Origin: Nostoc sp. RI_552
GTDB taxonomy: Bacteria; Cyanobacteriota; Cyanobacteriia; Cyanobacteriales; Nostocaceae
Direction of reading: 5' to 3'
Length of the DNA: 64,000 nt
Assembly (NCBI GenBank): GCA_016124525.1
Contig: WGNO01000016.1
Span: 1 to 64,000 of the forward strand
A program made the position numbers and the translations under genes. Of the stretch, positions 61,829-64,000 are shown piece after piece (within the stretch, counting starts at the first letter, position 1; the number at the start of each line of letters is the position of its first letter). The notes under the pieces are model-generated. The model was not told the origin of the DNA and did not search any database. It saw only the letters and a program-made list of their open reading frames with translations.

Positions 61829-64000
61829 TTGATCCAATCTGAAACCTTAGAACTACTCGAATGGCATCGCCTTTGCCAGCATCTTTCTACCTTCGCGGCA
61901 ACTAAACTAGGGACGATGGCGTCACTTCGCCTCAAAATACCTGCATCTCAAACAGTCAGTAAGCAGTTATTAGCCCAGACATCAGAAGTTTACCATCTGG
62001 AAACTCGATTGACAACCGGATTGTCGTTTGAGGGAGTTCAGGATATTGGTGATTCTTTAGAACGGGCAGAAGTTGGCAGTATTTTAGCGGGGGACCAACT
62101 GCTAGCCATCGCTACGACTTTGGCAGGTGCTAGAAATTTACGTCGTGTTATTGATAACCAAGAAGATTTAACCACATTAACTGAGTTGGTCGCGGAATTG
62201 CGGACTTATCCTGAATTAGAGCAAGAAATACACCGATGTATTGATGAACGAGGTGAAGTAACCGACCGTGCCAGCCAAAAACTCGGAGAAATTCGCACAG
62301 GATTACGTAAAATACGTAGTGAAATTACAGAAAAGCTGCACCAGATTTTAGTTGTAAAATCTGGTGCAGTCCAAGAACAGCTAATTACCCAACGGGGCGA
62401 TCGCTATGTCATCCCTGTGAAAGCACCACAAAAAGATGCTATCCCTGGTATTGTGCATGATAGTTCTACTAGTGGAGCGACACTTTACGTAGAACCTAAT
62501 TCTATAGTGCCATTGGGTAACCAACTGCGGCAGACAGTAAGAAGAGAACAAACAGAAGAAGAAGCAATTCGGCGCAAGTTAACAGGGCAAGTAGCAGCAG
62601 TCAAGCCAGATTTAGAACGATTATTGGCAATTGTGACAACGTTGGATTTAGCAACAGCTAGAGCTAGGTATAGTTTTTGGTTAGGAGCCAATCAGCCCAG
62701 ATTTATCAACCGTGAAGAGAAGGAAATTGTTACACTGAGGCAATTGCGCCATCCTTTGCTGGTGTGGCAACAACAGCACGAACATGGTCAACCCGTGGTT
62801 CCTGTGGACTTGATCATCAGTCCCCATATTCGGGTAGTAACGATTACGGGGCCTAACACTGGGGGTAAAACAGTTACTTTAAAAACCTTGGCCTTGGCAG
62901 CATTGATGGCTAAAGTGGGATTATTTGTCCCTGCCCGTGAACCAGTGGAAATACCTTGGTTTGACCAGGTGCTAGCTGATATTGGGGATGAACAATCGTT
63001 ACAGCAAAGTTTATCTACATTTTCTGGACACATCCGCCGTATTAGTCGGATTTTGGATGCTTTGGGCAGTGAAGAAAATGAAGTTGACAATCCTTCATCC
63101 CTGGTATTACTTGATGAAGTCGGGGCGGGAACGGATCCAGTGGAAGGTAGTGCATTGGCCATCGCATTATTGAAATATCTCGCTCATCATGCTCAGTTGA
63201 CCATTGCCACCACTCACTTTGGTGAATTAAAAGCGCTGAAATATGAGGATGAGCGGTTTGAAAATGCTTCTGTGGAATTTGACGAAAGAACACTTTCACC
63301 TACCTATCGTTTATTGTGGGGTATTCCTGGGCGTTCTAACGCTTTGACAATTGCCCGGCGTTTAGGCTTAAAACCAGAGGTGGTAGAAGAGGCAAAAGCT
63401 GAGGTGGGGGGTGCAACAGATGAAGTTAATCAGGTAATTGCTGGGTTGGAAGCGCAACGCCGCCGTCAAGAAACAAAAGCTGCGGAAGCTCAACGTTTGC
63501 TGCAACAAGCCGAACGGTTATATCAAGAAGTCTCGGCAAAATCTCAAGCTTTGCAAGAACGGGAAAAAGCTTTACGGGCAGAGCAAGAACTAGCTGTACA
63601 GCAAGCGATCACCCAGGCTAAAGCTGAAATTGCCCAAGTAATTCGCCGTTTGCAACAGGGTAAACCCAAAGCCCAAGATGCCCAGCAAGCAACGGATGAG
63701 TTAAATAAAATTTCTCAAAAATATCAGCCAGTAGTAGCGCCGAAACCAAAGGTTGGGTTTACGCCTAAAGTTGGTGATCGTGTGAGGATTTCCCAGTTTG
63801 GGCAAACAGCAGAAGTTTTAACCTCTCCCAATGCCGATGGTGAATTCAGTGTGCGTTTTGGCATGATGAAGATGACAGTGAAGCTGGAAGATATTGAATC
63901 TTTGGATGGTCAAAAACCTGAACCGGTGGTGAAACAAAAGCCAGCGCTAGCACCTGTTACTCAACCAGAACAAAACACCCCAGCTATTCGTACTTCTTGG
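61829..64000 (+). CDS. mutS2: Endonuclease MutS2 (partial, runs off the window)
   Basis: 724 codons are inside the window with no stop; the end lies beyond 64000. Start is TTG at 61829 (then IQSETLELLEWHRLCQHL), the family N-terminus; no ATG fits, and a TGA at 61790 bounds the frame. Seen: lever and core helices, Walker A TITGPNTGGKTVTLKTLA near residue 340, Walker B LVLLDEVGAGTDPVEGSALA near 425, then the coiled-coil KAEVGG...RRRQETKAAEAQ region and a KOW-like part (VGDRVRISQFGQTAEVL near 650). The Smr nuclease domain should follow outside. MutS2 limits recombination and rescues collided ribosomes in other bacteria. Confidence 0.93.
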   Translation, partial: MIQSETLELLEWHRLCQHLSTFAATKLGTMASLRLKIPASQTVSKQLLAQTSEVYHLETRLTTGLSFEGVQDIGDSLERAEVGSILAGDQLLAIATTLAGARNLRRVIDNQEDLTTLTELVAELRTYPELEQEIHRCIDERGEVTDRASQKLGEIRTGLRKIRSEITEKLHQILVVKSGAVQEQLITQRGDRYVIPVKAPQKDAIPGIVHDSSTSGATLYVEPNSIVPLGNQLRQTVRREQTEEEAIRRKLTGQVAAVKPDLERLLAIVTTLDLATARARYSFWLGANQPRFINREEKEIVTLRQLRHPLLVWQQQHEHGQPVVPVDLIISPHIRVVTITGPNTGGKTVTLKTLALAALMAKVGLFVPAREPVEIPWFDQVLADIGDEQSLQQSLSTFSGHIRRISRILDALGSEENEVDNPSSLVLLDEVGAGTDPVEGSALAIALLKYLAHHAQLTIATTHFGELKALKYEDERFENASVEFDERTLSPTYRLLWGIPGRSNALTIARRLGLKPEVVEEAKAEVGGATDEVNQVIAGLEAQRRRQETKAAEAQRLLQQAERLYQEVSAKSQALQEREKALRAEQELAVQQAITQAKAEIAQVIRRLQQGKPKAQDAQQATDELNKISQKYQPVVAPKPKVGFTPKVGDRVRISQFGQTAEVLTSPNADGEFSVRFGMMKMTVKLEDIESLDGQKPEPVVKQKPALAPVTQPEQNTPAIRTSW

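Overview
The window is chromosomal DNA from a cyanobacterium, most likely a filamentous member of the Nostocales. Evidence: about twenty HIP1 octamers (GCGATCGC); the ntcB-cnaT nitrate-regulation pair; a guaB3-yfr1-trxA arrangement with a clear Yfr1 small RNA; tocopherol cyclase, NYN/LabA-like and CSP41-like proteins; short tandem heptamer repeats between genes; and AT-rich intergenic DNA. The order assignment is inference; the phylum is not in doubt.

Layout. 0.2-3.7 kb: a decayed glycosyltransferase piece, ntcB, cnaT, then panD and ppa on the minus strand. 3.7-5.4 kb: a non-coding stretch with one tiny membrane protein, an orphan terminator, a direct-repeat-flanked hairpin and copy A of a 139-bp dispersed repeat. 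5.4-10.5 kb: DUF362 protein, a papain-fold-like protein, aspA, pgsA and a CSP41-like dehydratase. 10.7-17 kb: a polysaccharide block (GT4 glycosyltransferase, polyprenyl-phosphate sugar transferase, repeat copy B, gmd, GDP-fucose synthase), then 5-formyl-THF cyclo-ligase and a sugar ABC permease. 17.3-19.3 kb: a CRISPR array of 27 repeats and 26 spacers with no cas gene anywhere in the window. 19.3-20.1 kb: decayed DNA (RAYT transposase tail, frameshifted membrane gene, DUF4926 remnant). 20.1-24 kb: one 1271-residue protein joining a coiled coil, an acidic linker and an actin/Hsp70-type ATPase domain. 24.9-33.3 kb: a Crp-type regulator, DUF2232 membrane protein, CobT-like protein, a Tat/lipobox solute-binding protein, small conserved proteins, a ferredoxin-type aldo/keto reductase, a bifunctional-nuclease-family protein and riboflavin synthase. 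33.4-38.6 kb: LytM/M23 peptidase with internal 48-bp repeats, birA, pgeF and two tandem metallophosphoesterases. 39-43 kb: tocopherol cyclase, tRNA-Arg(CCU), YdcF-like, DUF2288 and AI-2E-type proteins. 43-47 kb: a minus-strand fatty acid and phospholipid cluster plsX-fabH-fabD-plsC. 47-64 kb: pepA, an EcsC protein with a fresh 54-bp duplication, an alpha/beta hydrolase, a second acyltransferase, metG, the coupled pair NYN protein-lptC, dacB, a LOG protein, trxA, yfr1, guaB3 and the 5' part of mutS2, which runs off the window.

Most of the window is housekeeping. The unusual part is the CRISPR array. Five of 26 spacers are near-perfect hairpins (7-8 bp stems), far more than chance would give. 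Two spacers 780 bp apart encode the same 11-residue peptide with only silent differences, so they sample the same gene from two diverged invaders. Hairpin-rich spacers would fit capture from structured RNA (as known for RT-Cas1 type III systems) or from terminators; the sequence alone cannot decide. A second theme is erosion: at least seven recognisable gene scraps lie between intact genes.
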